The position numbers and the translations under genes are program-made. From Prorocentrum cordatum (Eukaryota; Sar; Dinophyceae; Prorocentrales; Prorocentraceae): a DNA stretch of 64,000 nucleotides. Under the pieces are notes generated by a model. That model saw nothing but the letters and a program-made list of their open reading frames with translations. It ran no database searches and was not told where the DNA came from. Where the stretch lies: NCBI GenBank assembly GCA_963575745.1, contig CAUYUJ010018298.1, positions 44,740 through 108,739 on the forward strand. Reading direction: 5' to 3'. Below are positions 21,100 through 30,949 of the stretch, in pieces; within the stretch, counting starts at the first letter, position 1, and each line of letters opens with the position of its first letter.

Positions 21100-21134
<35 letters not shown>

Positions 21135-21385
21135 CAATTATATATAAAAATAAAAGAAGTTGAGATTATTGCAGGTTTTGGTTTAGAGATTTCTTGCATT
21201 TTTTTAACTGAGATTTCCGAAGGTTTTGATGCAGAGATTTCTTGAAGTTTTTTTTCAGAGTTTGAGAGTTTCGCAGGTTTTGGTTTGGAGATCTTTTGAA
21301 GTTTTTTTAGAGTTTGAGATTTCCGCAGGTTTTGGCTTAGAACTTGTTTGAGTTTTTTTTGTGTTTGAGTTTCTTCGCCCGATAT
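20486..21385. repeat. Inverted pair of A/T-rich tandem arrays around TG and TA microsatellites
   Basis: The left arm (20,486-20,765) has repeated units such as ACTTCAAACAATCTCTAAG followed by CGCGGAAATCTCAAAC, period about 53-60 bases. The right arm (21,150-21,385) has the reverse complement: GAGTTTGAGATTTCCGCAGG followed by TTTTGGTTTAGAG. Between them are T-rich sequence, (TG)n at 20,995-21,020, (AG)n to 21,031 and (TA)n at 21,091-21,150. The whole block is AT-rich in a GC-rich neighbourhood. Confidence 0.85.
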
Positions 21386-21910
21386 GGCGGTGGACCGCAT
21401 GCAGTCGCTATTGCCGAACCTAAGCGTAGGAACTACCCTGCATCCCGAATTTCCCTTTCGACAAAGGGCACCAGATTTGCAGCCTGCCGGAGCGGAGGTC
21501 CATGTCGACATGCTACTGCGAGCTCTGGAGATACGCCCTGCTGTCGGAAACCGTCGTGGTGATGACCATGGAGAGCAGTCTGACCGAGGTGCCTTTCCTG
21601 CTTCACTTCCCGTTGAGCCTTCTGTGGGCCCCTTTTGTCGAGAGCAAGGCTGGGAGCTTGACCGCGTCGTCGGATGCTGTGTTCGTGTCGTAGGTCTCCT
21701 GAGCGTATTGCATTGTGCAATGGTGAGAATCATTCGTGCCCACAAGCATGTAGAGGCTAGGAACCAATTCTGCAAAGTTCGCCCTCTCAGCTCTTTTTGG
21801 TTTGATTTTCAACGAGATCCTGGCCACATGTCTTCAAGTCCCGACGCCTGCGAAGAAGAATAATAATGATAAGAAGAAAAATAATAAGAAAAAGAAGAAG
21901 CCGTTGGTGA
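21386..21910. other. Spacer ending in an AAT/AAG tract
   Basis: No gene recognised. Bases 21,855-21,900 are AAG/AAT triplets; in one frame they would code for KNNNDKKKNNKKKKK, which might be a charged linker leading into the following frame after a shift. Confidence 0.35.
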
Positions 21911-22270
21911 GAGATTGTGGATGTGAGGCCCGAGAAGCTAGCGCGGATAGCACCGTGGTGTGAAATCGCCTGGCTTTCCGACGGTGTGGGTTACGACGAG
22001 GTGGAGCAGAGCATCGCAGAGGATGGCAAGACGTATGAGTGGGAGCTGAGGCTGGTCCTGGGGCGGACCGCGCGCATCGTGGAGGGAGGAGCTATCGGAC
22101 GAGTTGGCCGTATTGTCAGAGTGGTCCCCAAGAAACAACAGATGCGCCTCCGCGTCCACGTGGATGACGATGAGATTGTGGTGTCGTCCTTCGACGTCCG
22201 TGAATGTGGCAGTCCCGCAGTTCCTCTTGAGCCACCAACGGCGCTTGAGGAAGGTTGTGAGCAGCAATGA
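21911..22270 (+). CDS. Small KOW-like protein or exon
   Basis: A 117-codon frame, open from about 21,911 to TGA at 22,268, with balanced composition unlike its surroundings. It reads RPEKLARIAPWCEIAWLSD, then YEWELRLVLGRTARIV, then GGAIGRVGRIVRVVPKK and LRVHVDDDEIVVSSFDVRE. The GxIGxVxxIV...V.VD pattern resembles a KOW motif, a small beta-barrel found in Spt5/NusG and some ribosomal proteins that contacts RNA or protein partners. There is no ATG; the first in-frame start would be GTG at 21,917, and a stop lies just upstream, so this is more likely an internal exon or retrocopy fragment. The KOW assignment is tentative. Confidence 0.4.
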   Translation, partial: EIVDVRPEKLARIAPWCEIAWLSDGVGYDEVEQSIAEDGKTYEWELRLVLGRTARIVEGGAIGRVGRIVRVVPKKQQMRLRVHVDDDEIVVSSFDVRECGSPAVPLEPPTALEEGCEQQ

Positions 22271-23290
22271 TGAGGCCTTCATCCCTGTGCGCTCGCTCGA
22301 CCTGTGCCGGGCTGTCGGCATGTTCTGCCATTTTTGATAGCTGTGCCGCCCCTTGACTGGCTGTTCGGCGGCCCCCGTGGCTTCGCACGTGGCGTCGGCC
22401 CTTCCCCCCTCCTCCTCCTCCTTCTCCTCCTCCCTTTCGTCCTTCTCCCTCCTGCTCCTCCTCCCCCCCCCTCTCGTTCCGCTTCTGTCTTCCCTCCTTC
22501 GTCCGACGTGCGCGGAGAGTTGACAGCGAAGGCCCGGTGGCCTGTGCCGCCGACCATGAAGGCGGGACCTCCCCGGGGGCCCCCGCTGGCGCCCCCCCCG
22601 CCGGGCCCCGCCTGGGCCCGAGAGGGGGGGGGGGGGCGGCATTCTGAACTGGGACCCTCTCCCACCACGGGCGGGACTTCCCCAGGGACCACCCCTTTCC
22701 AGGATCCTTTCTCCCGCAGGGGGGCCCCCCCCCCATGTCCTCCTTGACCACGGGGGGGCCAGGGGAGGGGAGGGCCGGCCGCCAGGACAACGGAGGGGGG
22801 AGGGGGTCGGTAATCTGACCCGGCCCTCCTCCCCCCCCGTGCCGCCCCGCCCCCGATCCCCCCGTGGCCCCCCTTCGTCCCCTCCCCCCCCGTCCGGGAG
22901 GGGGACAACGGGAGGGAATCGACCTAACTACGGCGTTTCTTTTCTATGCTCGTTTGAAGATTTCTTTTCGGCTGGCGGCGACGACGACGACGACGGTGAA
23001 GACGGCGACAGCGTCTCGCACGCGCCGAAGTGTCGGCGGATATTTGTTGGAGGCCTCTCCGTGAGCTTCTGCGCCGCAAGGTCGCTCCTGAAAGCGGTGG
23101 GGGTGAGTCCGGTGCAGCGACTGGGCCTTGTGGATCCAATGGGTCGCGCTGATGCTGGTCTAGATCCAACCAGCACGATTCCCAGCTGTCGGATCACTGC
23201 CTTTGGCGCGGTGCGAAGGGCAATTCGTTTCGTAGTAACGTTGGCTGCCCTTCCCGAGATGCTTGGCGCAGGGGCGACTTTCCTCCCGAG
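22271..23290. other. GC-rich spacer with short TCC tracts
   Basis: Pyrimidine tracts at 22,405-22,480 and poly-C/poly-G runs near 22,590-22,635 and 22,720-22,900. No gene is recognised. No SL-like sequence follows the pyrimidine tract. Confidence 0.4.
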
Positions 23291-23689
23291 GTCAAAGCGG
23301 CGGCATCGCGTGACTCGCACTGTTCTCTCAAGCTCCGTTGGCTTTTTGCTCGTGGTATCCTTCCCGCCCCCTTTCAGCTCATGGTGCGGAAACCTTGGGG
23401 CCCGTCCGCTGAGGTCAGGGTTGAGGGGGTGGGTGCGTCGATCGTGCTCCAGGGTGGCCATGTCTTTTTGGACGGCTTCAGGCTCTGGGGCATGCCGGCG
23501 ACATGGATGCGGATGGATCCGCGAACGGCTGCGTCGACCGTGCAGCGCTCCGTTCTGTCTCTAGCGGGCTACCGCAGGAGAAAACACATTCCACATGCCG
23601 TCATCCTCTACGCTGCGGCCAAGCCCGCCGTACTATCTGGTCATGAAAGCAAGCCCGCCGAGGTGGACAACCATCGCCGACATGCTTGA
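23291..23689 (+). pseudogene. Unassigned coding-like fragment
   Basis: An open frame reads SLKLRWLFARGILPAPFQL, then VRVEGVGASIVLQGGHVF, LDGFRLWGMPATWMRMD and AAKPAVLSGHESKPAEV before TGA at 23,687. Mixed hydrophobic and charged residues make it look like real protein rather than GC noise. I do not recognise a domain. It could be a piece of a retroelement ORF or of a retroposed gene. Confidence 0.3.
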
Positions 23690-24764
23690 CCGCTGTGCCC
23701 CAGTCAGGCCTGACCAAATTCATATAATATTCCCCATCTCTCGTTTGCAGATCCCATGTGGGATCTCATGTAGACCAGAGCCGTCGCGGTTGCTGTATCT
23801 GCATCGCGTGTCTAGTCGGGGAGAAATGGCGCGGCCGGCGCTGTGTGGAAGTGGTAGCACCGCAGTGGAAAGTGGCGAGGTATGGGAGAAGGCGGCGGAG
23901 GCCCCCGCGGTCGCGCCCGCAGAGGCCCCGAGGAAACGCGCAGCGGTGCCCTCGCGAGCAAGAAGGCGCGGGACGCGAGGCGGGCGGCAGCATTCAAGTC
24001 GAAGACGGACAAGGCCGCCGACGCCAGCCCGACTCCAGCGAGGAGAGGGACGACGAGGAGGTGCCCGCCGAGGGCGCAGAGGAGTCCGCCGCGGAAGCCG
24101 CCGGGGCGGGCTCGGACCGCCCACGCGCCGCGCTCGTGCGGGGCGACGAGGAGGGGGGGGCGGGGGCGTGGACTGAGCCGCGATGCGAGGCGCGGAACAT
24201 CGTCTGCCGCGCCCCCCCAAGCAACACCTCCACCTTCTCGCCCCTTTCCAGTCTACCAGTCCGAGGTCTCGCCGCATTCCCGTCCCATCATCCTTGCGGG
24301 CCGTGCGTCGCACCGCGCCGAGCTCCGCTCGGCCTCCTCGGTCGTCTCGACCGCGACGCGCGGCCCTAGCGCGTGCGTAGACGCAGCGCGTGACAGTCTG
24401 CCTCGCGCCTGCACGAGCGTGCTCGCTGAGTGTAGTCGGTGAGCACCCGCACCGGCGCGCCCGGCGCGCGCCCCTCTGGTGGCAGCCTGGTGCGCTGTGC
24501 GAACTGGGAGGGCGCGCGGGGGCTGGACAGGTCTGGCATTCCCTCTTTCTCATTCCCTTTGCTTCGCCAGAGCTGCCGGATCGCCCGCGCGATCCCGAGT
24601 CGAATGGGGTGCCTCGCTGCTGTCTGGGCTCGCAACTCCGGGTCGCGTGCGCTTGAGATGGCAAGGGGGGGGGGGGGGGGTCCGCATTGCCGCCGTGCTT
24701 TCTTCTTGCCGCCAACCGCCCCCTGGAATTTAATTCCTCCTCCTCCTCTTCCACCTCCTCTCTC
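23690..24764 (+). other. GC-rich stretch with an acidic coding-like frame, then a TCC tract
   Basis: Bases 23,940-24,170 in one frame read REQEGAGREAGGSIQVEDG, SEERDDEEVPAEGAEESA and DRPRAALVRGDEEGG, an acidic disordered stretch like those at the N-termini of dinoflagellate retroelement ORFs. Support is weak. Bases 24,737-24,764 are (TCC)n leading straight into an SL-like sequence. Confidence 0.3.
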
Positions 24765-24786
24765 TCCGTGGCCGTTTTGGCTCGAG
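24765..24786 (+). other. Mutated DinoSL copy
   Basis: A 22-base match to the dinoflagellate spliced leader with three differences, all A to G: it begins TCCGTGGCCGTTTTGG and ends CTCGAG. It directly follows a TCC tract. The next bases (CTGCTCCTCTCGGTGCAAG) may be a second, worse relic. This marks the 5' end of an old retroposed, trans-spliced mRNA. Confidence 0.7.
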
Positions 24787-25077
24787 CTGCTCCTCTCGGT
24801 GCAAGTGGGCGGGAGTGGCTGGCACTTCGCTTGGGCGGCGGGGCGCGCTGGCGGGCCGCGTGGCCCCCTGGCGCTGCGGCTCTACGTCCGCGGCAACCTG
24901 TTCCTGCGGGCCCGCGTGAGTGAGCGCCTCGCGAACATCTGTCGCGACGTGGGATCGGCCGTGGAGGTTGACGCGTTCGCTGGCTTGGCTGAATACCCCA
25001 GAGGGCTTTCTGGATGGTTTTCAACAGCAACAGCGTCGCGAGAAGGCAGGCGTCGGAGTGCGTCGGGGATAATTATG

Positions 25078-25109
25078 AAGAGAGAGAGAGAGAGAGAGAG
25101 GGCGAGAGA

Positions 25110-25142
<33 letters not shown>

Positions 25143-25216
25143 CGAGAGAGAGCGAGAGAGAGAGAGAGAGAAAGAGAAACAACAAGAGAGAGAGAGGGAG
25201 AGAGAGAGAGAGAGAG
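25078..25216. repeat. GA microsatellite with GAGC variants
   Basis: About 140 bases of (GA)n broken by CGAGAG and AAACAAC. It interrupts the possible retrocopy that begins at 24,765. The Arg/Glu frame across it is an artefact. Confidence 0.95.
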
Positions 25217-25448
25217 GCGTCGCGGCACCGCTGGCGGCTCATGCTCAATGCCGAGAGTGCGTCTCTGGCGCAGGAGACAGCGGTGCGAGCGCTCAGGCTC
25301 GGGGCGCCGCCCAGGGGGGTCGAGGTCAAGGGCGAGTGGGCCGTCGCCGTCTCCCCGCTGGACTTCGGCGCTAATCCCACCGGCAAGATGATATCTTCTG
25401 CGGCCCCGCGGATGACAAGCTGGAGGCCGAGGGGCCCGGCGCAGCAGC

Positions 25449-26160
25449 ATGGATCAGTTCTTCAGCAAGCCCGTTCAGGAGTGCGAGCTGGAGGGCCAGG
25501 GGTCTGCCAGCGACGCGAGCCCCAGCGCCTCGGCGGAGAGCTAGCTTGAGGGCGCCAATCCAATTGCGGCAGCAAGGGCCAGAAACTCAATGGCCCCATG
25601 AAGGACGAGCTAGGGGTGCTGGAGTTTTACTTCAGCAGCGCGGACAAGAAGTCCAGCCACGCCGCGTGGGGGGATCAGTCTGGGCCAAGCAGCGGCAGGG
25701 GCCAGATCCCCAGCGGCGCCCCTCAAGAGCACTCTCTGGAGGCCGCGGGGCCCAGCGAGGACCTGAACTCCAGCATCGAGAGCACCGCCCAACCGGTCAA
25801 GGCCCGTGCGGTGAAGATCGGGGCGCGGACCTGCAGCCCCCGGCGTTGCCGCTGTCGCTCGGAGCGCAAGACCCTGCGGCGCGATGGCTCCCCATGGTGT
25901 CCTTGACCTGCAGCGCCTTCAGGCCAATGAGGAGACCGACCGAGCATGAGGGCGCCCCAGGCACTGCGGAGGCAGTGAATGCATCCAGGAGGACCTCAAC
26001 CCCTTGGAGGAGGGGGAGGCTCGCCACCTGGAGGAACTCCGAAGTCTCTCCGCTTCGCAGAAGAAAAAGAAGGAGATGCAGGAGGAGCCGCAGCCGCGCA
26101 AAACGACACCCCCATCGGAGACTCGAAGGAACAGATGGAAGAGAGCGGCGGCGGCTCGCC
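25449..26160 (+). pseudogene. ORF1-like fragments of an SL-tagged retrocopy
   Basis: An ATG at 25,449 opens MDQFFSKPVQECELEGQG and then SASDASPSASAES before a stop at 25,542. Further frames carry MKDELGVLEFYFSSADKK (25,598) and, near 26,000-26,110, DLNPLEEGEARHLEELRS followed by LSASQKKKKEMQEEPQP. The acidic, helical, Lys-rich text resembles a gag- or ORF1-like protein broken by shifts. It lies 0.7 kb behind the SL copy at 24,765 in the same direction. No enzyme motif is seen. Confidence 0.35.
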
Positions 26161-27299
26161 CGTAACTTTAATTGTTGTGGCAAAGTGGAGCGCGGAGCTG
26201 ATGGCGGAGGGTCGGACCACGCGCTCACCAAGGGAAGGAAGGGAGATCATTCATAAAAGATGCCAGCCTATAAATGGCTCCGCTGAGACGAAGCCTTACG
26301 CTCAGGCGCCCAGTGGTGGTTTGGATGATTCTGGGAAGCCCGAAGCTCAGTTTTTGATCAACATGGCGGAGTTCCGCTTTGATAAGGTTTGACCTGGCAT
26401 CGAGCCCCCGCCGACTACTGGGCTCGGACATGCATGCCGCTAGCCCAGTGGCCGAAAGGGGTTGCCAGGCTCGGCAGGCAGCAGGCCGCTTGGTGGCTGG
26501 GAGGTGGCTGGGCCTCGGCCGCCGCTCGGTGAGCCCCTCCGTCGCCTCTGCCGGAATTCAGGAGGGAAAAAAACACAAGACACAATTAACCGTCGATTCC
26601 CAAGAAAATATGAGAAAATATGGGAAGTGGGGGGGAAGACAAAAACCCAGAAAATATGGGAAAATATGGGGAATCCTTTTATTTGTGTGTATTTATTTGT
26701 GTGTCTCAGGGCCCCTTCGGGAATGGCTCGAGCAACGTTCTGCCCGGAGACCGTCGCGCAGCGCCCTTGCCCCTTCTCTTCCTCCTCCTCCTTCCCAGCG
26801 CGAGCTCGGGCTCCCCCCGTTCGAAAGGCCCGGGCGCGGAGCATTTTTCTTTTTTTTGGCCTGGGGGGGCCCACGGCCCCTGCGCGGCCAGGACGGCATA
26901 CCCGCGGAGGGCCGGTTGGGGCCAGCGTGGCTGGGCCCATCGGCATCGGATGCCCGAGGTGTTGGCTCGGGCGTCCACGGCCCGCGCGCAAGCCACCTGT
27001 GGACAGGAAGGTCTCAGCAGAGCCCTCAAAGGCCTCCTCTTCTTCCCCTCCTGCCACCTCCTCCGCCCTCCCCCTCGTCCTCGTCGCCCTCCTCCTCCGC
27101 CTCCTTCTCTCGTTCCACCTCGTCCCCTTTCTCCTGCGCTGCGACGGCGGGTTTTGAAGCTTCCATGTTGAGTTCCTCCTTCTCCTCCTTCTCCGCTTCG
27201 CTTTTGTCCTCCTACCCCCTGTGCTCGTGCTCTCCTCCCTCCTCCCTTTCCTCTGATCCCTCCTCCCTCCCACATCCCGTCCCTCTCGTGCGGCCACAG
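26161..27299. other. Spacer with a GAAAATATGGG repeat and TCC-rich tract
   Basis: The motif GAAAATATGGG recurs four times at 26,605-26,675. Bases 27,025-27,285 are degenerate TCC/CTC sequence ending in CGGCCACAG. No gene recognised before 27,300. Confidence 0.4.
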
Positions 27300-27456
27300 G
27301 CTTATGGCATGGGCGTGGCTCAGCCTACTCGTGGCCTACTTGGTCGTCAGCCTGGTCTACGGCGTCTTCCGCTTCGTCAATAATAGGAGGGGTATGGCGA
27401 ACTCTTCGACCGAACTCCATCGATTTCGGGGGCATTCATCGTCCTCTTCGTCCTAG
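27300..27456 (+). CDS. Possible exon with one membrane segment
   Basis: A pyrimidine-rich stretch ending in CACAG precedes the frame, like a 3' splice site. From ATG at 27,304 it reads MAWAWLSLLVAYLVVSLV and then YGVFRFVNNRRGMANS, one clear transmembrane helix followed by positive residues, before a stop at 27,454. A donor site is not obvious. It could be an exon of a membrane protein or chance. Confidence 0.25.
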
Positions 27457-27884
27457 TCTTTCCCCCCTTCCGCCTCCTTCCTCCTCTTCCTCCTCCTTCT
27501 GTTCGTCCAGTATTCTCCGAGTGAGTAAGGCTTCCTGGGTTGCCCCTCGCCAGCTTCGCCCACAACTCTAGTGCATGGAGGGCACATGTTGCTCACGTCA
27601 AAAAGTCGGAGTCGGGGCTCTGAAGGGATTGCTTCGCGTTCGGGCAGATATTGGGTCCCGATGGGATTTTGGCACCTCGTGCTCTCCGTCCTCGTCCCTC
27701 CAACCGCCAGCGTCTGAAAGCCACTCCCGCGCCCCAGGAGAGTCAAGCCCACCGCGAAGTTTGTGGGACCGCTGGGGTTCTCTCTTTGCTGGGTCTTGAG
27801 GGAGGAACAGGGTGAGGATGGAGGATGGGGCATGCTGTACATGTTAGCGGGCGTGGGCTCCAAAGTGTGTATTTCTAGGAATAT
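27457..27884. other. Spacer, no gene recognised
   Basis: Nothing recognised on either strand apart from a short pyrimidine run at 27,460-27,500. Confidence 0.35.
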
Positions 27885-28520
27885 ATGTTGTGCGAGAATT
27901 CTGTGGTGCATGCTATGTGGTGCAACATGTGTGGCGCAATTCATGTGGTGCAACAAATGCTGTGCAACAGATGTGGTGCAACCGATGTGTGCAATCGATG
28001 GGGTGCAATCTATTTGGTGCAACCTATGTGGTGCGCATCATGGGCTGTGCAATCGACGTGGTGCACTCCATGTGGTGCAATGTGTGTTGTGCAATCTTCG
28101 CGGGCTGCCCTATATGGGCTGCAATATCTGTGGTGCAATCCATGCGGTGTAATCTATTGCGATGCACTATAGGTAGAGCAACCGATGGTGTGCAACACAG
28201 GTGGTGCATTCTATTTGGTTGAATGTATGTGGTGCGATCTCTGCGGTGCAACCTACGTGGTGCAGTCGACGTAGCACAGACAGCATGTTGCAATCTATGT
28301 TGTGCACTCGATGTTGTGCAATCTACGTGTTTCATTCTATGTGGTGCAATCTATGTGGCGCCACCCAGGTGGTGCAGTCTATGGGCGGTGACGGGGCGTC
28401 GACGGCGACAACATAGCCGCCGCACCGCCAACCAGTCCCAGACGACGGGCGGCGACGAGGCGTCGACGGGGCGGCGACGGCGACAACACAGCCGCCAGAC
28501 GGCTACCCAAGCCCAGTTTC
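27885..28520 (+). repeat. TGCAA-core tandem array with GC-rich GGCGACGGG tail
   Basis: Bases 27,885-28,383 are about 30 degenerate units of 14-17 bases built on ATGTGGTGCAATCT. The array stops at a GC-rich block (28,384-28,515) with two copies of GGCGACGGCGACAACA and nearby GGGCGTCGACGG, ending CAGTTTCATAGACC. A second array with a different TGCAA unit but a matching tail lies at 49,471-49,960. Confidence 0.85.
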
Positions 28521-28917
28521 ATAGACCATTAGTATGATATCCTAAGGGCAAGCACTGTGTGTGTAATCTCTACATGTGCAGATGCGGGGAGAGACGCACA
28601 CTTGTACATATCTATGTGTACACAAACGCAAGAATGTGATCACGCTTGCATGTAGAAGGATTTGTTTTATATACATTTAGCTACACACAAATATCCCCAT
28701 TCGTACTTGCCTATTTGTTTTCAGGTATGTATTCGCATATAACCGTTCACGCAAGTACATCTAGTTATATCCAGCTGCCCGCGGCACACCCCGCTACCGT
28801 GCCTGTGCAACAGCGCAGCAGGAAGGACACCGAGTGTAGGGGCAGCGCAACTCCGATGAGTAGTCAGCATTAGGGCGGGTCGTGATCCTGACCTCGTCTT
28901 CGTCCGCGCGGTGGGGA
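28521..28917. other. AT-richer spacer, no gene recognised
   Basis: Lower GC than its neighbours. No coding, RNA or repeat structure recognised. Confidence 0.35.
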
Positions 28918-28939
28918 GGAGGATGGTGAGGAGGAAAAG

Positions 28940-28971
<32 letters not shown>

Positions 28972-29005
28972 GGAGGGAGGAGGAGGAGGAGGAGCAGGAG
29001 GAGAG
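28918..29005. repeat. GGA microsatellite
   Basis: Degenerate (GGA)n, purines on the plus strand, directly before the SL-like sequence at 29,014. This is the opposite strand orientation to the tracts at the other SL sites. Confidence 0.9.
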
Positions 29006-29013
29006 GGAAAACA

Positions 29014-29035
29014 TCCGTAGCCATGTTGTCTCAAG
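29014..29035 (+). other. Mutated DinoSL copy
   Basis: A 22-base match to the spliced leader with two differences: TCCGTAGCCATGTTG then TCTCAAG. It marks the 5' end of a retroposed trans-spliced transcript reading to the right. No second relic is clear downstream. Confidence 0.75.
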
Positions 29036-29242
29036 GCTAGACGTTGTGAAGGGCCATAGGCGTCCGACAATCAGCGATTCGCTTCGGACCCCTTCGTAGC
29101 GATCGGCCCGATTGCTTGGGGCGAGCGCCCACGGCCTGCCCACCGCGATCCCCTCGGGAGGCCTCGAGCGCCGAGGGATTCCTTTTGGCCTCTTCCCAGC
29201 AGCCGTGTTTTCGGGTGCCGCTGCCAGCGCAGCGCGCGAAAT

Positions 29243-30240
29243 ATGTGTGTGCCCATGAATGGGGATGAGATGGCGAGACTCGCGGTGGCCATGGAAGAAG
29301 TTCCCACGCTGCCCGGCACCCCCAAGGTTGAGGGTCACAGGAGCTCTTCGCCGAAGTTCCCTGCGGGCGAGGACGTGCCCGCCATCTTCAGGCTGGTCGT
29401 GCTTCTGGTGGGCATCGTGCTCGGCACCATCGAGCTGCCGAAGGACAGGCCGCTGGTAATCAACGTGCTGCAGGTCAACAGCCGGGTGGAGGATCCGCGG
29501 ACGGCGACGTCAAGGGCTACGTGGACAACATCAAGGCTCAACTGCTCGAGGCCATCGCCAAGATACAGGAGAGTTTCGCGGGGCTGGCCACCACTGTGCA
29601 CGCATCATGTTCGTCGCTGTCTCGGCAGCTGGAGTCAGACCCAGCGCTGTGGGCCACCTCAGTGACATCAGCGCGAAGCAGGTATCTCGAGTTCCTCACG
29701 AATGAAAAACCGCCTCTGGAGGTGCTTCCATCGGCCGGATTCGAGAGAGAGAGGTCGACCCGTCCACCATCGTGGCTGGCACGGCGACGCTTGTGACAAA
29801 GTAGAAGGTCAGTGCGGCTGTCATGATGGGCCTGTTATCCACCACCACCACCACCACCGTAAATTGGAGGGGGAGGGGGTCCTCCTCCTGCTCCTCCTCC
29901 TCCTCGTCCTCCTCCTCCTCCTCCTCGTCCTCGTCCTTTACATCCTCCCCTTTCAACTTATGGTGGTGGTGGTGGAAAACACGCCCATCATGCCATCAAC
30001 TGTTTCGCAAGGGTCAACTTGTCCGCGGAGGGTGTCGCGATCGAGGGTGATGAGGCGTCGGAGAGGTTCACGATTCGGATCAGAGGCGAGCCGTCCATCG
30101 CGGCGCGCAGGGTCCACGCGGTCAGCGGCGCGCTCAAGATCGGCAGCCGCGAGCGGGAGCTCGCGCGCTCAAGCGGGCCAAGAAGTCAATCGAGGAGGCG
30201 ACGCACTTCTGTCAACGAGGATCGCGTTCTGCTAGCTCAC
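29243..30240 (+). pseudogene. Unassigned protein remnants behind the 29.0 kb SL copy
   Basis: Several frames look coding: VPTLPGTPKVEGHRSS and FPAGEDVPAIFRLVVLLVG (29,300-29,430); DNIKAQLLEAIAKIQESF (29,524-29,577), a short coiled coil; and ERFTIRIRGEPSIAARRV then HAVSGALKIG (30,060-30,140), which could be part of an RNA-binding-like fold of a retroelement ORF1. A TCC tract (29,876-29,940) interrupts. The pieces share one direction and follow an SL, so they are probably one decayed retrocopy. The protein is not identified. Confidence 0.35.
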
Positions 30241-30866
30241 GGCTCGTGAAGGGCCCTCCGCCAAGGTTGAGCGGGGCCGAGCTGGGCTGCAGAAGTTGGG
30301 CTTCGATATCCAGCAAATGGAGCCGCTCGGTTCGAGCGCGGCGGCTGGCCCAGAGGCCGCGCCGCAGTGGCGTCTGTAGCGCGCTCTGGAGGCGCTGGGC
30401 CGATGGGTCTGGCAAGCTGCTGCCGCTGTCCCTAGGCAGCTTGAATGCCCGTTCCCTGTTCCGATTTGAGCTCTGTGCCCTATTTGAACTCACCCTCCTC
30501 GACCGCGCGTTCCCCCCTGGGTCTCTTGTTGGTGCGCAAGAGGCGCGCGGCTCAGAGCGCGAGCTGCGAGACCTCATGTATCGCCGCCGTCGGCGTCGCT
30601 GCGCGGTCTCATCCTTCCTTCAGCCGTGCCCGCGCCCTGCTGGCGGCGTCGTCACTTCCTTCCCCGACTTCGGCTTTCTCGAGCACCCCTCCCCCCCCCG
30701 CGATCATCTTCGAGGCCCCCATCGTAGGTCGGGCCCTGGGGCTCTCCATCAAGTCGCTGCTGGCCTCAGCGCCCCCAGTTGCAACATGCACAGTTTTGGG
30801 ATTACTCCAGGGGCTCGGAGACGGCTGTGTAGATGTATCTTGGACGACATCAGGTTGTCCAATCAA
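30241..30866. other. GC-rich spacer, no gene recognised
   Basis: Nothing recognised apart from the hairpin that follows. Confidence 0.35.
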
Positions 30867-30949
30867 TAGGGGGCCACATGCGAACCCTACCCCTACCCCC
30901 CCACGATTCTTGAGGGGGGGTAGGGGTAGGGTTCGCATGTGGCCCCCTA
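30867..30949. repeat. Perfect 36-bp inverted repeat with 11-base loop
   Basis: The left arm 30,867-30,902 begins TAGGGGGCCACATGCGAACC and continues through CCTACCCCTACC into a C run. The right arm 30,914-30,949 is its exact reverse complement. The loop is ACGATTCTTGA. No mismatch occurs in 36 pairs, far more conserved than the decayed sequence around it. The arm contains GGTAGGGGTAGGG, somewhat telomere-like, and TTCGCATG, also found in the 40 kb tandem repeat. Confidence 0.95.

Noticed and set aside
24439-25374. 311-codon frame with an Arg/Glu dipeptide block
   Set aside because: It crosses the SL copy and the GA microsatellite; the dipeptide block is the microsatellite.
27885-28383. CRISPR-like array
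   Set aside because: Units are contiguous and degenerate with no unique spacers, and the DNA is eukaryotic.
30867-30949. Telomere repeat
   Set aside because: GGGGTAGGG occurs only twice per arm and does not match a regular TTTAGGG array.
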